A DNA stretch of 64,000 nucleotides, taken from the NCBI GenBank assembly GCA_021773015.1, contig JAJFKW010000001.1, positions 434,001 through 498,000 on the forward strand. Reading direction: 5' to 3'. A model generated the notes under the pieces. The model searched no databases. It saw only the letters and a list, made by a program, of their open reading frames with translations, and was not told the origin of the DNA. This document shows positions 1 through 7,600 of this stretch, in pieces. This DNA is from Woeseia sp. (lineage in GTDB: Bacteria; Pseudomonadota; Gammaproteobacteria; Steroidobacterales; Woeseiaceae). Each line of letters starts with the position of its first letter. Positions within the stretch are counted from its first letter, which is position 1. Both the position numbers and the translations under genes were made by a program.

Positions 1-600
1 GTGAGCAAGAAAAAAGTGGCCAAGAAGGCCCCAAGTAAGAAAAAGGTGACCAAGAAGGCGCCGGGCGTCAAAAAAGTCTCAGCGCCTAAGAAAGTCTCAG
101 CGCCTAAGAAAACGCCCACGAAACCCAAGATCGTCAAATCCAGGGCAAAACGAAGCGATATTTTGTCCGGACCAATTCATGGGATCGAACCGTACGTTGT
201 GAATCGCGGCGAAGAGTACATGAGTCAGGGACAGCTGGACCATTTTCAGCGCATATTGAGCTCCTGGAAAAATGAGCTGATGAACGAAGTTGATCGAACG
301 GTTCACCATATGCAAGACGAAGCCGCCAATTTTCCGGACCCGAACGACAGAGCGACACAGGAGTCAGAATTCGGGCTAGAACTACGCACGCGAGATCGCG
401 AGCGCAAATTGTTGCGCAAAATTACCTCTGCCATCAGTCGAATTGACGAGGGTTCGTATGGCTACTGCGATGAAACTGGCGAAGAAATCGGTCTTAAGCG
501 ACTAGAAGCCAGACCGGTGGCCACGTTATGCCTTGAGGCCCAGGAGCGACGAGAGATGTCTGAACGGCAATTTCGTGATCGGGACGATCGTTACCGGTAG
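1..600 (+). CDS. dksA: DksA-family RNA polymerase-binding transcription factor, degenerate zinc site
   Basis: 199-residue DksA/TraR-family protein that would bind RNA polymerase through the secondary channel and act with ppGpp in the stringent response. The family coiled coil and its tip (DPNDRA, about residues 117-122, matching the Asp-Asp-Ala tip of E. coli DksA) are intact. In the C-terminal globule only two of the four zinc cysteines remain: the motifs read CDET and CLEA, so Cys-2 is Thr and Cys-4 is Ala. This is the pattern known from zinc-independent DksA2 of Pseudomonas. The first ~52 residues are a Lys/Ala/Pro-rich tail absent from E. coli DksA. The GTG start is the first base of the window, so a longer N terminus cannot be excluded. 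gluQ follows after 66 nt, the classical gammaproteobacterial pair. Confidence 0.93.
   Translation: MSKKKVAKKAPSKKKVTKKAPGVKKVSAPKKVSAPKKTPTKPKIVKSRAKRSDILSGPIHGIEPYVVNRGEEYMSQGQLDHFQRILSSWKNELMNEVDRTVHHMQDEAANFPDPNDRATQESEFGLELRTRDRERKLLRKITSAISRIDEGSYGYCDETGEEIGLKRLEARPVATLCLEAQERREMSERQFRDRDDRYR
76..111 (+). repeat. 18-bp tandem duplication in the dksA N-terminal tail
   Basis: Two exact consecutive copies of an 18-bp unit (76-93 and 94-111) encode a repeated Lys-Lys-Val-Ser-Ala-Pro block in the basic tail of the DksA-like protein. The exact identity points to a recent slippage duplication, and the tail length may vary between strains. Confidence 0.85.
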
Positions 601-666
601 TCTTCGATCTAGCAAATGTTGGCGGACGCAAGTCGTTCGCCAAATCGCTACTAGATCGATCAGCTA

Positions 667-1569
667 GTGCCCACGCACGACGCTGTTTCTTACATCGGTC
701 GATTCGCCCCGTCGCCTACAGGGCCGCTGCATTTCGGCTCCCTCGTTGCCGCCGTCGCCAGCTATTTGCGGGCGAAATCATGCGGCGGCCAATGGCAACT
801 GCGAATCGAGGACATCGACCCACCGCGGCAGATTGCTGGAGCCGACCGCAACATTCTTCACACACTCGAAACATACGGCTTTCGGTGGGATGGCCCTGTG
901 ATCTATCAAAGCGCGTCACACGAGGCACATCAGCAATCTGTGCAGGCGTTGTTGGCCAGCGAGTTGGCATATCCGTGCAGCTGTTCCAGACGAGATCTTG
1001 CGGATGCACCCCAGGGAGCAATGGGTAGCATCTATCCCGGCAACTGCCGCAGCGGGTGCACCGCTAGAGACGTGGCGATTCGCGTGCGTACGGATGACGA
1101 GCCCATTGGATTTAGCGACATTTTGCAAGGCTATGTTAGCCAACGTTTGGAATCGGAATCCGGTGACTTTGTGATCCAGCGACGCGATGGCCTTATGGCC
1201 TACCATTTAGCCTGTGTCGTCGACGATCATTTACAAGGAATTACCGAGGTTGTCCGCGGCATAGATTTATTGGAATCCACGCCGCGGCAGATTTATCTGC
1301 AACGCTGCCTCGGATTCGAGGAACCGGCCTACTTACATATTCCGGTGGTATTGAATTCGCAAGGCCAGAAGTTAAGCAAACTCACCGGCGCTGAAGGCAT
1401 TCCGGATGTGGGAGATGCACGCGTGTTGTCAGCCGCGTTGGCGGCCTTACGCCAGCCCATGATGACAAATTCCGAGCGATGCCCGCTGGACGAATTGTGG
1501 TCTTGGGCTGAGGCTCACTGGCAAGTCCAGGTGCTAGCTGGCGCTACATCGATTGCCACCCACAATTAA
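667..1569 (+). CDS. gluQ: glutamyl-Q tRNA(Asp) synthetase
   Basis: 300-residue paralogue of the glutamyl-tRNA synthetase catalytic core that attaches glutamate to queuosine at position 34 of tRNA-Asp. The class I signature appears as HFGSL (HIGH equivalent) after the GRFAPSPTGPLH segment near residues 12-24, and the KMSKS loop as KLSKLT near residue 238. The cysteine set around residues 101-135 (CSCS, then NCRSGC) is the zinc-binding site of this family. The anticodon-binding domain of true GluRS is absent, as expected. It starts at a GTG with a weak Shine-Dalgarno; placement directly after dksA supports co-transcription. Confidence 0.95.
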   Translation: MPTHDAVSYIGRFAPSPTGPLHFGSLVAAVASYLRAKSCGGQWQLRIEDIDPPRQIAGADRNILHTLETYGFRWDGPVIYQSASHEAHQQSVQALLASELAYPCSCSRRDLADAPQGAMGSIYPGNCRSGCTARDVAIRVRTDDEPIGFSDILQGYVSQRLESESGDFVIQRRDGLMAYHLACVVDDHLQGITEVVRGIDLLESTPRQIYLQRCLGFEEPAYLHIPVVLNSQGQKLSKLTGAEGIPDVGDARVLSAALAALRQPMMTNSERCPLDELWSWAEAHWQVQVLAGATSIATHN

Positions 1570-1726
1570 TCTTTGGCAATCGGCAAAAATGGGCTATGGT
1601 AGGCGCCATTCGGCCCACCCACTAACAGCAAAGGCGTGCGATAAACCGCATCAGATCATCGCCGCAAGTTGTTTCCCAGCGAATACCTTCGCTGTTCCTA
1701 TGGATTGCCGCCGCAAGAGATAATTA

Positions 1727-2236
1727 ATGGAATTAGCAAGAGTCATCAAAAAATATCCGAATCGCAGGCTTTATGACACAGAGGAAAGCCGCTACATCAC
1801 GCTGGCTGATGTTCGCGAATTGGTGCTGAACAAAGTCGATTTTGTCGTTATCGACAAGAAAAGCACCGAAGACATTACCCGCACTATATTGCTGCAGGTT
1901 ATCAGCGAACAAGAACAACAGGGCGAGGCGATCATGAGCCAAGATTTCTTGTCCCAGGTGATTCGTTCCTACGGCAAAGTCGTGCCTGGATTCATGGCCA
2001 ATTACCTGGAACAAAGTATGAAGCTGTTTATGGTTCAGCAGCAAAATTTGCGCGGCCAGGTTAAGAGAGTCGTTGGCGTAGATCCAATCGAAGCGGTAGC
2101 AGATGCGGCACAAAAGAACTTCAACCGATGGAAATCGCTGCAGGATGAGGTCCTGAGACGTTTCACCGGCACGCCGCGAGAATCTCATGATGAGGAAAAC
2201 GCTAAATTGACAAGCGACCAGAAAAAAGTGAGCTGA
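1727..2236 (+). CDS. phaR: polyhydroxyalkanoate synthesis regulator PhaR
   Basis: 169-residue PhaR/PhbR-type regulator. The N-terminal PHA accumulation regulator DNA-binding domain is unmistakable (KKYPNRRLYDTEESRYI, about residues 8-24), followed by the PHB-associated domain (QDFLSQVIRSYGKVVPGFM region, residues 66-84). Such proteins bind PHA granules and repress phasin and PHA genes until polymer accumulates. No phaC, phaP or other PHA gene is near, so its targets lie elsewhere. The 157 nt between gluQ and this gene hold no other coding sequence I can support. The ATG at 1727 is preceded by AAGAGA. Confidence 0.93.
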   Translation: MELARVIKKYPNRRLYDTEESRYITLADVRELVLNKVDFVVIDKKSTEDITRTILLQVISEQEQQGEAIMSQDFLSQVIRSYGKVVPGFMANYLEQSMKLFMVQQQNLRGQVKRVVGVDPIEAVADAAQKNFNRWKSLQDEVLRRFTGTPRESHDEENAKLTSDQKKVS

Positions 2237-2259
2237 TGCGGCAAAACGACATTTTGTGC

Positions 2260-2289
2260 TTGACATTTAGGGGCATAATGCCCTAGTTT
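2260..2289 (+). promoter_or_regulatory. candidate promoter of the small RNA with operator-like palindrome
   Basis: A perfect -35 hexamer TTGACA (2260-2265) is followed after 18 bp by TAGTTT (2284-2289). The spacer contains a 13-bp perfect inverted repeat GGGCA-TAA-TGCCC (2271-2283), a position where a bound repressor would block RNA polymerase. An alternative -10, CATAAT (2274-2279), lacks a good -35. This is inference from sequence only. Confidence 0.4.
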
Positions 2290-2290
2290 G

Positions 2291-2390
2291 TGCATTGCAG
2301 CAGGGATACGCTCCCCCGCCCCCTGTTGCAGATGCCTGAAGGAGTTTCTGACTCCACGGCCGGCCCCCAACCTAGTTGGGGGCCTTTTTT
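2291..2390 (+). ncRNA. candidate structured small RNA downstream of phaR
   Basis: Non-coding stretch with three consecutive hairpins. Stem 1 pairs 2292-2305 with 2321-2335 (14 bp, one bulged G, one G-U) and exposes a 15-nt loop containing CTCCCCC. Stem 2 is GGAGT/ACTCC (2341-2355) with a 5-nt loop. Stem 3 is an intrinsic terminator (2362-2390). A C-rich loop able to pair with Shine-Dalgarno sequences is a recurring feature of trans-acting sRNAs such as Xanthomonas sX13, but I cannot assign a family. An alternative is a structured 3' UTR of phaR or a leader of the yheT-like gene, although the terminator argues for a separate transcript. Confidence 0.5.
2362..2390 (+). terminator. intrinsic terminator
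   Basis: 9-bp GC-rich stem (GGCCCCCAA / TTGGGGGCC) with a 5-nt loop followed by six T. It ends the candidate small RNA and/or the phaR transcript. Confidence 0.88.
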
Positions 2391-2488
2391 ATGATTCATT
2401 GGCAATACGGCTGAAGCGCGCTATCGTCGAAGATGACATGATAATTTTCGCACGACCGCGCTTATCCTAAGCACACTTCCCAGGAATA

Positions 2489-3538
2489 ATGACGGCAGAC
2501 AACCAAAACGTGTCACCTATTCAGAGCACGTTCAAACCTGCTTGGTGGCTGCGCAACCGTCATGCACAAACAATTTACCCCTCGCTACCCTGGTCCGCGC
2601 CCGCGCGCGTGGCACTTCGCTGTGAAACCTTGGAACTGCCCGATGGCGACGCTACCGCCGTAGACTGGTTGGTAGAGACGCATGAGAACGAGGCAGAATT
2701 GCCCTTGCTGGTCATTCTTCATGGATTGGAAAGTTCGGCGCAAGCATCGTATGCACAATTGCTGTTGGCGAATGCGCGTGACCACGGTTGGAATGCGTGC
2801 GTACTACATTTTCGTGACTGTGGTGACTATCGGAACCGTTTGCCCCGGCGGTATCACGCAGGGGAAACGAATGACATCCGCTTTTTCATCGACAAGCTCG
2901 TGGCAGACGGTCAAAGTGGTCCAATTCTCGCCGCTGGCTATTCGCTAGGCGGTAACGTACTGCTCAAGTATTTGGGCGAGAACGCGTCGTCGACGCCGGT
3001 TAGAGCAGCTGCCGCGGTTTCCGTACCGCTGGATCTCGCTGTCTCTGCCAGTGCATTAAATTCTGGCTTTTCAAGAATTTATCAAAAACATCTACTCAAA
3101 CGCATGAAGTCTGCCGTGAATCGGAAATTTGACCAATATACCGCCGCATTCGACTGGCATCGGACGATGGCGGCGAAAACATTTGCGGAATTTGACGACG
3201 CGGTTACCGCGCCGTTACATGGCTTCGACGGTAAGGATGACTACTATCGGAGCTGTAGTGCGGTTTCATTTCTCAGCGCAATCGAGCGACCAACCCTCAT
3301 CGTTAATGCGTTGGACGACCCTTTCATGACACCGGATATTATTCCAGGTAGCGAGCGTTTGTCCGATTCGGTGACGCTAGAGGTCAGCAAGTATGGCGGG
3401 CATGTCGGCTTTATTGAGGGTGGTACACCCTTGAGACCGCGATACTATTTGCCACAACGTATCATCAATTATCTTGACGAACATTTGCCTAACGACAAAA
3501 GCGCGCCAGACAATGAATTACCAACAGCCAACCAGTAG
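2489..3538 (+). CDS. YheT-family alpha/beta-hydrolase
   Basis: 349-residue alpha/beta-hydrolase of the YheT/EMB8 family. The family N terminus is present (KPAWWLRNRHAQTIYP, residues 17-32). The nucleophile elbow reads GYSLGG near residue 151, the acidic residue lies in the NALDDPFM segment near residue 275, and the catalytic histidine is in GGHVGF near residue 304. Members are esterase-like hydrolases whose natural substrates are not established. It stands alone: the preceding sRNA-like region ends in a terminator and a bidirectional terminator follows. The start at 2489 is the first ATG compatible with the conserved N terminus. Confidence 0.88.
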   Translation: MTADNQNVSPIQSTFKPAWWLRNRHAQTIYPSLPWSAPARVALRCETLELPDGDATAVDWLVETHENEAELPLLVILHGLESSAQASYAQLLLANARDHGWNACVLHFRDCGDYRNRLPRRYHAGETNDIRFFIDKLVADGQSGPILAAGYSLGGNVLLKYLGENASSTPVRAAAAVSVPLDLAVSASALNSGFSRIYQKHLLKRMKSAVNRKFDQYTAAFDWHRTMAAKTFAEFDDAVTAPLHGFDGKDDYYRSCSAVSFLSAIERPTLIVNALDDPFMTPDIIPGSERLSDSVTLEVSKYGGHVGFIEGGTPLRPRYYLPQRIINYLDEHLPNDKSAPDNELPTANQ

Positions 3539-3580
3539 CTGACCGGTCCGCGCGGTACTTCGCGCTTCCTATTTGCCCAC

Positions 3581-3619
3581 AAAAAAACGCACCGGCAGAC
3601 GTACTGCCGATGCGTTTTT
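3581..3619. terminator. bidirectional terminator between the yheT-like gene and pnp
   Basis: Stem of about 12 bp with one mismatch (3587-3598 with 3604-3615), loop ACGTA, an A-run on the left and a T-run on the right. It therefore serves both the + strand hydrolase gene and the - strand pnp operon, which converge here. Confidence 0.85.
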
Positions 3620-3645
3620 GTATTTCGAACCTGGCTCTTGATTCG

Positions 3646-5733
3646 CTAGGCAGCATCTACCTCTTTCATGCTGAGGCGAACACGGCCTTGCCGATCTACT
3701 TCCAGCACTTTGACCTTCACTTCGTCGCCTTCGGCCAGTTTGTCGCTGACTTTCTCCACGCGTTCATTGGATATCTGCGAGATGTGCACCAGGCCATCTT
3801 TGCCAGGTAAGATCGTCACAAAAGCGCCGAAGTCCATCAGACGCGCAACTTTGCCATCATATATTCGGCCTACCTCTACGTCTGCAGTAATCAACTCGAT
3901 TCGGCGATAAGCTTCTTTACCAGACGCCCCGTCCACCGATGCAATTCGAATCGTGCCGTCGTTGTCAATATCGATCGTTGCGCCTGTTTCTTCTGTCATG
4001 GCACGAATGGTCGCGCCACCTTTGCCAATCACATCGCGAATTTTTTCCGGATCGATCTTGAAAGTCATGATGGTGGGTGCCCACTCAGACATTTCTTCGC
4101 GCGGTTTGTTGATCGCACTGCTCATTTCACCAAGAATATGCAAGCGCGCATCTTTAGCCTGATCGAGCGCCTTACTCATAATTTCCTGCGTAATGCCTTG
4201 GATCTTGATGTCCATTTGCAGTGCCGTAATACCATCGTCCGTGCCGGCAACTTTGAAATCCATATCGCCGAGATGGTCCTCATCACCCAGGATGTCCGTC
4301 AAAACGGCATAGTCATCACCTTCTTTGACCAATCCCATGGCAACACCAGCAACTGGGGCTGCAGTGGGTACGCCGGCATCCATCAAAGCCAGACTAGAGC
4401 CGCACACGGAAGCCATCGAGCTGGAACCATTGGACTCAGTGATTTCAGACACCACGCGAATAACGTAAGGAAAGTCCTCCATCGATGGCATAACCGCCTG
4501 AATTCCACGTCTTGCCAGTTTGCCGTGGCCGATTTCTCGACGCTTCGGCGAACCTACAAAACCGGTTTCACCGACGCAGAACGGTGGGAAGTTGTAGTGA
4601 AACATGAACGGATCTTTACGCTCGCCATCAATGGCATCGATGATTTGCGCATCGCGACCAGTACCTAGCGTTGCTGCAACAATTGCCTGGGTCTCGCCGC
4701 GTGTAAACACCGCCGAACCATGCGCTCTAGGCAGAACACCAACTTGCACGTCGATTGCGCGAACAGTTGTCGTGTCGCGACCGTCGATGCGTGGTTCACC
4801 CGCGATTACCCGTTGACGCACTACGCGTTTCTCAAGTTTGCTAAGCGCGCCTTTTACCTCGTCAACGCTCCACCGAGCATCTTCCGCGCCGGCAAGACTT
4901 TCTGCCGTCGCAGACTTCAAGTCACCTACAGCCGCTTGCCTTTCGACCTTATCTTTGATCTGGTAGGCGACCGCCATGCCGGATTCTGCGGCCTCGGCGA
5001 CGGCACTATCAAGCGCTTCGTCGACTTCTGGCGCCTGCCAATTCCATGATGGCTTACCAACTTCTGCAGCGAGCTCGCGGATCGCTGCAATGGCGCCCTG
5101 CATTTGCTCGTGACCGAAAACAACGGCGCCAAGCATGACTTCCTCAGACAAACGGTTAGCTTCGGACTCAACCATGAGAACCGCGCCTTCCGTGCCGGCA
5201 ACGATCAAGTCAAGTTCGGCTTCCGCCAGCACAGTTTTGCTAGGGTTCAACAGATAATTACCGTCTTTATAGCCCACCCGTGCTGCGCCGATCGGACCGG
5301 CAAAAGGCATGCCTGAGATCGCTAGCGCAGCTGACGCACCAATCATTGCCGGGATATCTGGGTCAACCTCGGGATTGAGCGAAATGACGGTCGCGATGAC
5401 CTGAACTTCGTTCTTGAACCCCTTTGGAAACAGCGGCCGAATCGGTCGGTCGATCAACCGGCATACTAAAGTTTCCTTTTCGCTCGGTCGTCCCTCGCGC
5501 TTGAAAAACCCGCCTGGTATCTTGCCAGCGGCATAGGTCTTTTCCTGGTAATTGACGGTCAGCGGGAAAAAGTCGCGTCCGGGATCCGCTGCCTTACGGC
5601 CAACCGCGGTAACCAGTACTGCGGTATCGTCAATGGTCACGATGACCGCACCATCTGCTTGTCTGGCGATGGCGCCAGTTTCCATCGTTACTTCATGTTC
5701 CCCAAATTGGAACGTTTTCTTTGTTGAATTCAC
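3646..5733 (-). CDS. pnp: polynucleotide phosphorylase
   Basis: 695-residue PNPase, a phosphorolytic 3'-to-5' exoribonuclease and degradosome component. Domain order is complete: two RNase PH-like domains (about residues 10-140 and 310-540, the second with the [10 protein letters not shown] segment), a KH domain with the GKGG signature near residue 562, and a C-terminal S1 domain beginning at [14 protein letters not shown]. Length is normal for the family. It lies after rpsO as the last gene of the rimP operon, the standard order in gammaproteobacteria, where pnp mRNA is autoregulated through an RNase III-cut leader. The 99-nt gap to rpsO could hold such a leader hairpin, but I do not see a clear one. 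Confidence 0.98.
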   Translation of the reverse strand: MNSTKKTFQFGEHEVTMETGAIARQADGAVIVTIDDTAVLVTAVGRKAADPGRDFFPLTVNYQEKTYAAGKIPGGFFKREGRPSEKETLVCRLIDRPIRPLFPKGFKNEVQVIATVISLNPEVDPDIPAMIGASAALAISGMPFAGPIGAARVGYKDGNYLLNPSKTVLAEAELDLIVAGTEGAVLMVESEANRLSEEVMLGAVVFGHEQMQGAIAAIRELAAEVGKPSWNWQAPEVDEALDSAVAEAAESGMAVAYQIKDKVERQAAVGDLKSATAESLAGAEDARWSVDEVKGALSKLEKRVVRQRVIAGEPRIDGRDTTTVRAIDVQVGVLPRAHGSAVFTRGETQAIVAATLGTGRDAQIIDAIDGERKDPFMFHYNFPPFCVGETGFVGSPKRREIGHGKLARRGIQAVMPSMEDFPYVIRVVSEITESNGSSSMASVCGSSLALMDAGVPTAAPVAGVAMGLVKEGDDYAVLTDILGDEDHLGDMDFKVAGTDDGITALQMDIKIQGITQEIMSKALDQAKDARLHILGEMSSAINKPREEMSEWAPTIMTFKIDPEKIRDVIGKGGATIRAMTEETGATIDIDNDGTIRIASVDGASGKEAYRRIELITADVEVGRIYDGKVARLMDFGAFVTILPGKDGLVHISQISNERVEKVSDKLAEGDEVKVKVLEVDRQGRVRLSMKEVDAA

Positions 5734-5832
5734 AGTTATCTCAATGTTTGTTTTATTGGCAACACGATGCCGTCGCGAACCCGTTTCAGGGCCGACAGAT
5801 TCGATTATTCACTGCCAGGGAAGCCGTTAAAT

Positions 5833-6102
5833 CTAACGGCGGAGGCCGAGCCGCTTAATCAGCTCACGATATCGATCGTTGTCCTTTGACTTCAAATAGT
5901 CGAGCAACTTACGTCGCTTGTTGACCATTTTCAAAAGACCTTGACGAGAATGATGATCTTTCTTGTGCTCACCGAAATGTCCGGTCAACTCAGAAATACG
6001 CGCGGATAGCAGCGCGACCTGCACTTCGGGTGAACCGGTATCGGCATCAGCCCGAGAATAATCTTTAATTATGCTGCTTTTGTTTTCACTTGATAGTGAC
6101 AT
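5833..6102 (-). CDS. rpsO: 30S ribosomal protein S15
   Basis: 89-residue S15, the primary 16S rRNA binder of the 30S central domain. It contains the conserved [15 protein letters not shown] block (residues 22-36) and the [20 protein letters not shown] block. The reading frame is open further upstream to 6195, but the ATG at 6102 gives the family N terminus (MSLSS) and the exact usual length. A TGGAG element lies upstream. A short hairpin (about 5823-5838) overlaps the stop codon. rpsO normally carries its own promoter and translational autoregulation by S15. Confidence 0.97.
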   Translation of the reverse strand: MSLSSENKSSIIKDYSRADADTGSPEVQVALLSARISELTGHFGEHKKDHHSRQGLLKMVNKRRKLLDYLKSKDNDRYRELIKRLGLRR

Positions 6103-6155
6103 CTTTAAGAAACTCCAATCGTTCTTTGTATTTGTCTTAGCCCTGTTTTTTGAGC

Positions 6156-6170
6156 GCGCTATTCTAGCGC
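6156..6170 (-). promoter_or_regulatory. inverted repeat overlapping a putative rpsO -10 element
   Basis: Perfect 6-bp inverted repeat GCGCTA-TTC-TAGCGC. On the - strand it contains TAGAAT (6166-6161), a plausible -10 hexamer about 60 bp before rpsO. It may be an operator or a leader hairpin. No good -35 accompanies it. Confidence 0.3.
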
Positions 6171-6292
6171 CTGTTTGTGCCCAGTAACACCCCAAAACTC
6201 TAAAAATTAAGGAAATTTGCTCGATATTGAGTTACCCGGCGAGTGCTGCCCACTAATCCTCGGCATTCACCTTCGACAAGTTAGGCCACCGC

Positions 6293-7231
6293 CTATCGAG
6301 GATCGAGCTGAAATATCCTCCGTGGCGCGAGCTGGCGATTTTCAAGCAACTCACCGATGCCCAAAAAGCGGCCTTTTTCGGCATAAACCCGTACTTGACC
6401 GGACGCGTCCAATTGCGGGGATACGACCGCCTGGCCACCAGAAAATTTTTTTCCGTCAGTGTCGGATATGACAAGCTCCGGCCAGAAAGATAATGCAGCA
6501 TCCGGTGGCAATAGACGTTCTTGCAATTCTTGCGGATTTTCATCGGCCAGACGCTCAACTGTCTCAAGATCAAGCATGTCCTGCGATTTGAACTCACCGA
6601 CAGTATCTCGGTGTAGCGCACTAGTATGAGCTACGGTGCCCGCGGCCGCTGCAATGTCTTCCACAAGGCTACGGATATATGTACCTTTGGAGCACTTGAC
6701 GGTCAACACCAAACGGCTGCTGGTAACCTCCAGCAAGCCAATATCATCGATGCGTACCTGACGCGCCGGTCGGTCAACGACTATTCCCTTTCTGGCTAAT
6801 TCATACAGCCGTTTGCCGTCGCGTTTGAGTGCCGAATACATCGGCGGCACCTGTTGAATCTCGCCTAGAAACGTCGCCAGGATTTTTTCCCAATCGACAA
6901 TCGAAAGTGTTGGGACCTCGGCACTCCGGATCACTTGCCCGTCAGCATCTGCTGTATCCGTGGCCTCGCCCAACTTCGCTGTCACTCGATATGACTTGTT
7001 GGCATCGAGTAGATAGGCACAAACCTTAGTCGCTTCGCCAAAACACAATGGCAGCATTCCCGTTGCAGCCGGGTCCAGGCTTCCTGTATGTCCCGCCTTG
7101 CGCGCATTCAGTGCTCGTTTTACTCGCTGCAAAGCCCTGTTGGAGGTTATGCCGGATGGCTTGTTCAGCAATAACAATCCGTTGACCACCGTCCAATCAC
7201 GGCGATTTTCGATGTTTGATGTTGGCTTCAT
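6293..7231 (-). CDS. truB: tRNA pseudouridine(55) synthase TruB
   Basis: 312-residue TruB, which makes the universal pseudouridine 55 in the T-loop of tRNAs. The catalytic motif GHTGSLDPAATGMLP contains the active Asp, and a C-terminal PUA-like region follows (KFSGGQAVV). An open frame extends to 7297, but the ATG at 7231 lies one base after the rbfA stop codon and precedes the typical WTVVNGLLLLNKPSG entry, so I take it as the start. It sits between rbfA and rpsO as in most gammaproteobacteria. Confidence 0.96.
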   Translation of the reverse strand: MKPTSNIENRRDWTVVNGLLLLNKPSGITSNRALQRVKRALNARKAGHTGSLDPAATGMLPLCFGEATKVCAYLLDANKSYRVTAKLGEATDTADADGQVIRSAEVPTLSIVDWEKILATFLGEIQQVPPMYSALKRDGKRLYELARKGIVVDRPARQVRIDDIGLLEVTSSRLVLTVKCSKGTYIRSLVEDIAAAAGTVAHTSALHRDTVGEFKSQDMLDLETVERLADENPQELQERLLPPDAALSFWPELVISDTDGKKFSGGQAVVSPQLDASGQVRVYAEKGRFLGIGELLENRQLAPRRIFQLDPR

Positions 7232-7232
7232 T

Positions 7233-7583
7233 TCAGGTGTTGGTTGCGCTATCGATAAGCCGGCTGATCTCATCGCTTCGGGCAGCGCTGTCATCATGGA
7301 TAAATCGCAACTCCGGTATATGGCGAACTTTCAGTGCCGCACCCAGCCGGCCACGAAGAAAGCCGCTGGCTCGGCGTAACCCCGCCAGGGCGGGATCAGG
7401 TTCTGCGCTCGGGTCCAGCAAGCTAAAATAGACTTTCGCCACACTAAGATCTCGCGTGAGGTCGACCGCAGTCAACGAAAGACTGGCCAACGCCGGATCT
7501 TTCGTATCCAGGCGAATAGAATCACTCAAAGAACGCAATATTTGCGCACCTAGGCGTTTACTACGTGAAAATTCGCGAGGCAT
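7233..7583 (-). CDS. rbfA: 30S ribosome-binding factor A
   Basis: 116-residue RbfA, a KH-fold factor for late 30S maturation and cold adaptation. It begins with MPREFSRSKRLGAQILRSL, typical of the family, and continues with the DPALASLSLTAVDLTRDLSVAKVYFS core strand region and RHIPELRFIHDDSAAR near the end. The gene is tightly packed between infB (17 nt) and truB (1 nt), implying co-transcription and probably translational coupling. Confidence 0.96.
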   Translation of the reverse strand: MPREFSRSKRLGAQILRSLSDSIRLDTKDPALASLSLTAVDLTRDLSVAKVYFSLLDPSAEPDPALAGLRRASGFLRGRLGAALKVRHIPELRFIHDDSAARSDEISRLIDSATNT

Positions 7584-7600
7584 TCGATCTATTCCGTCTA

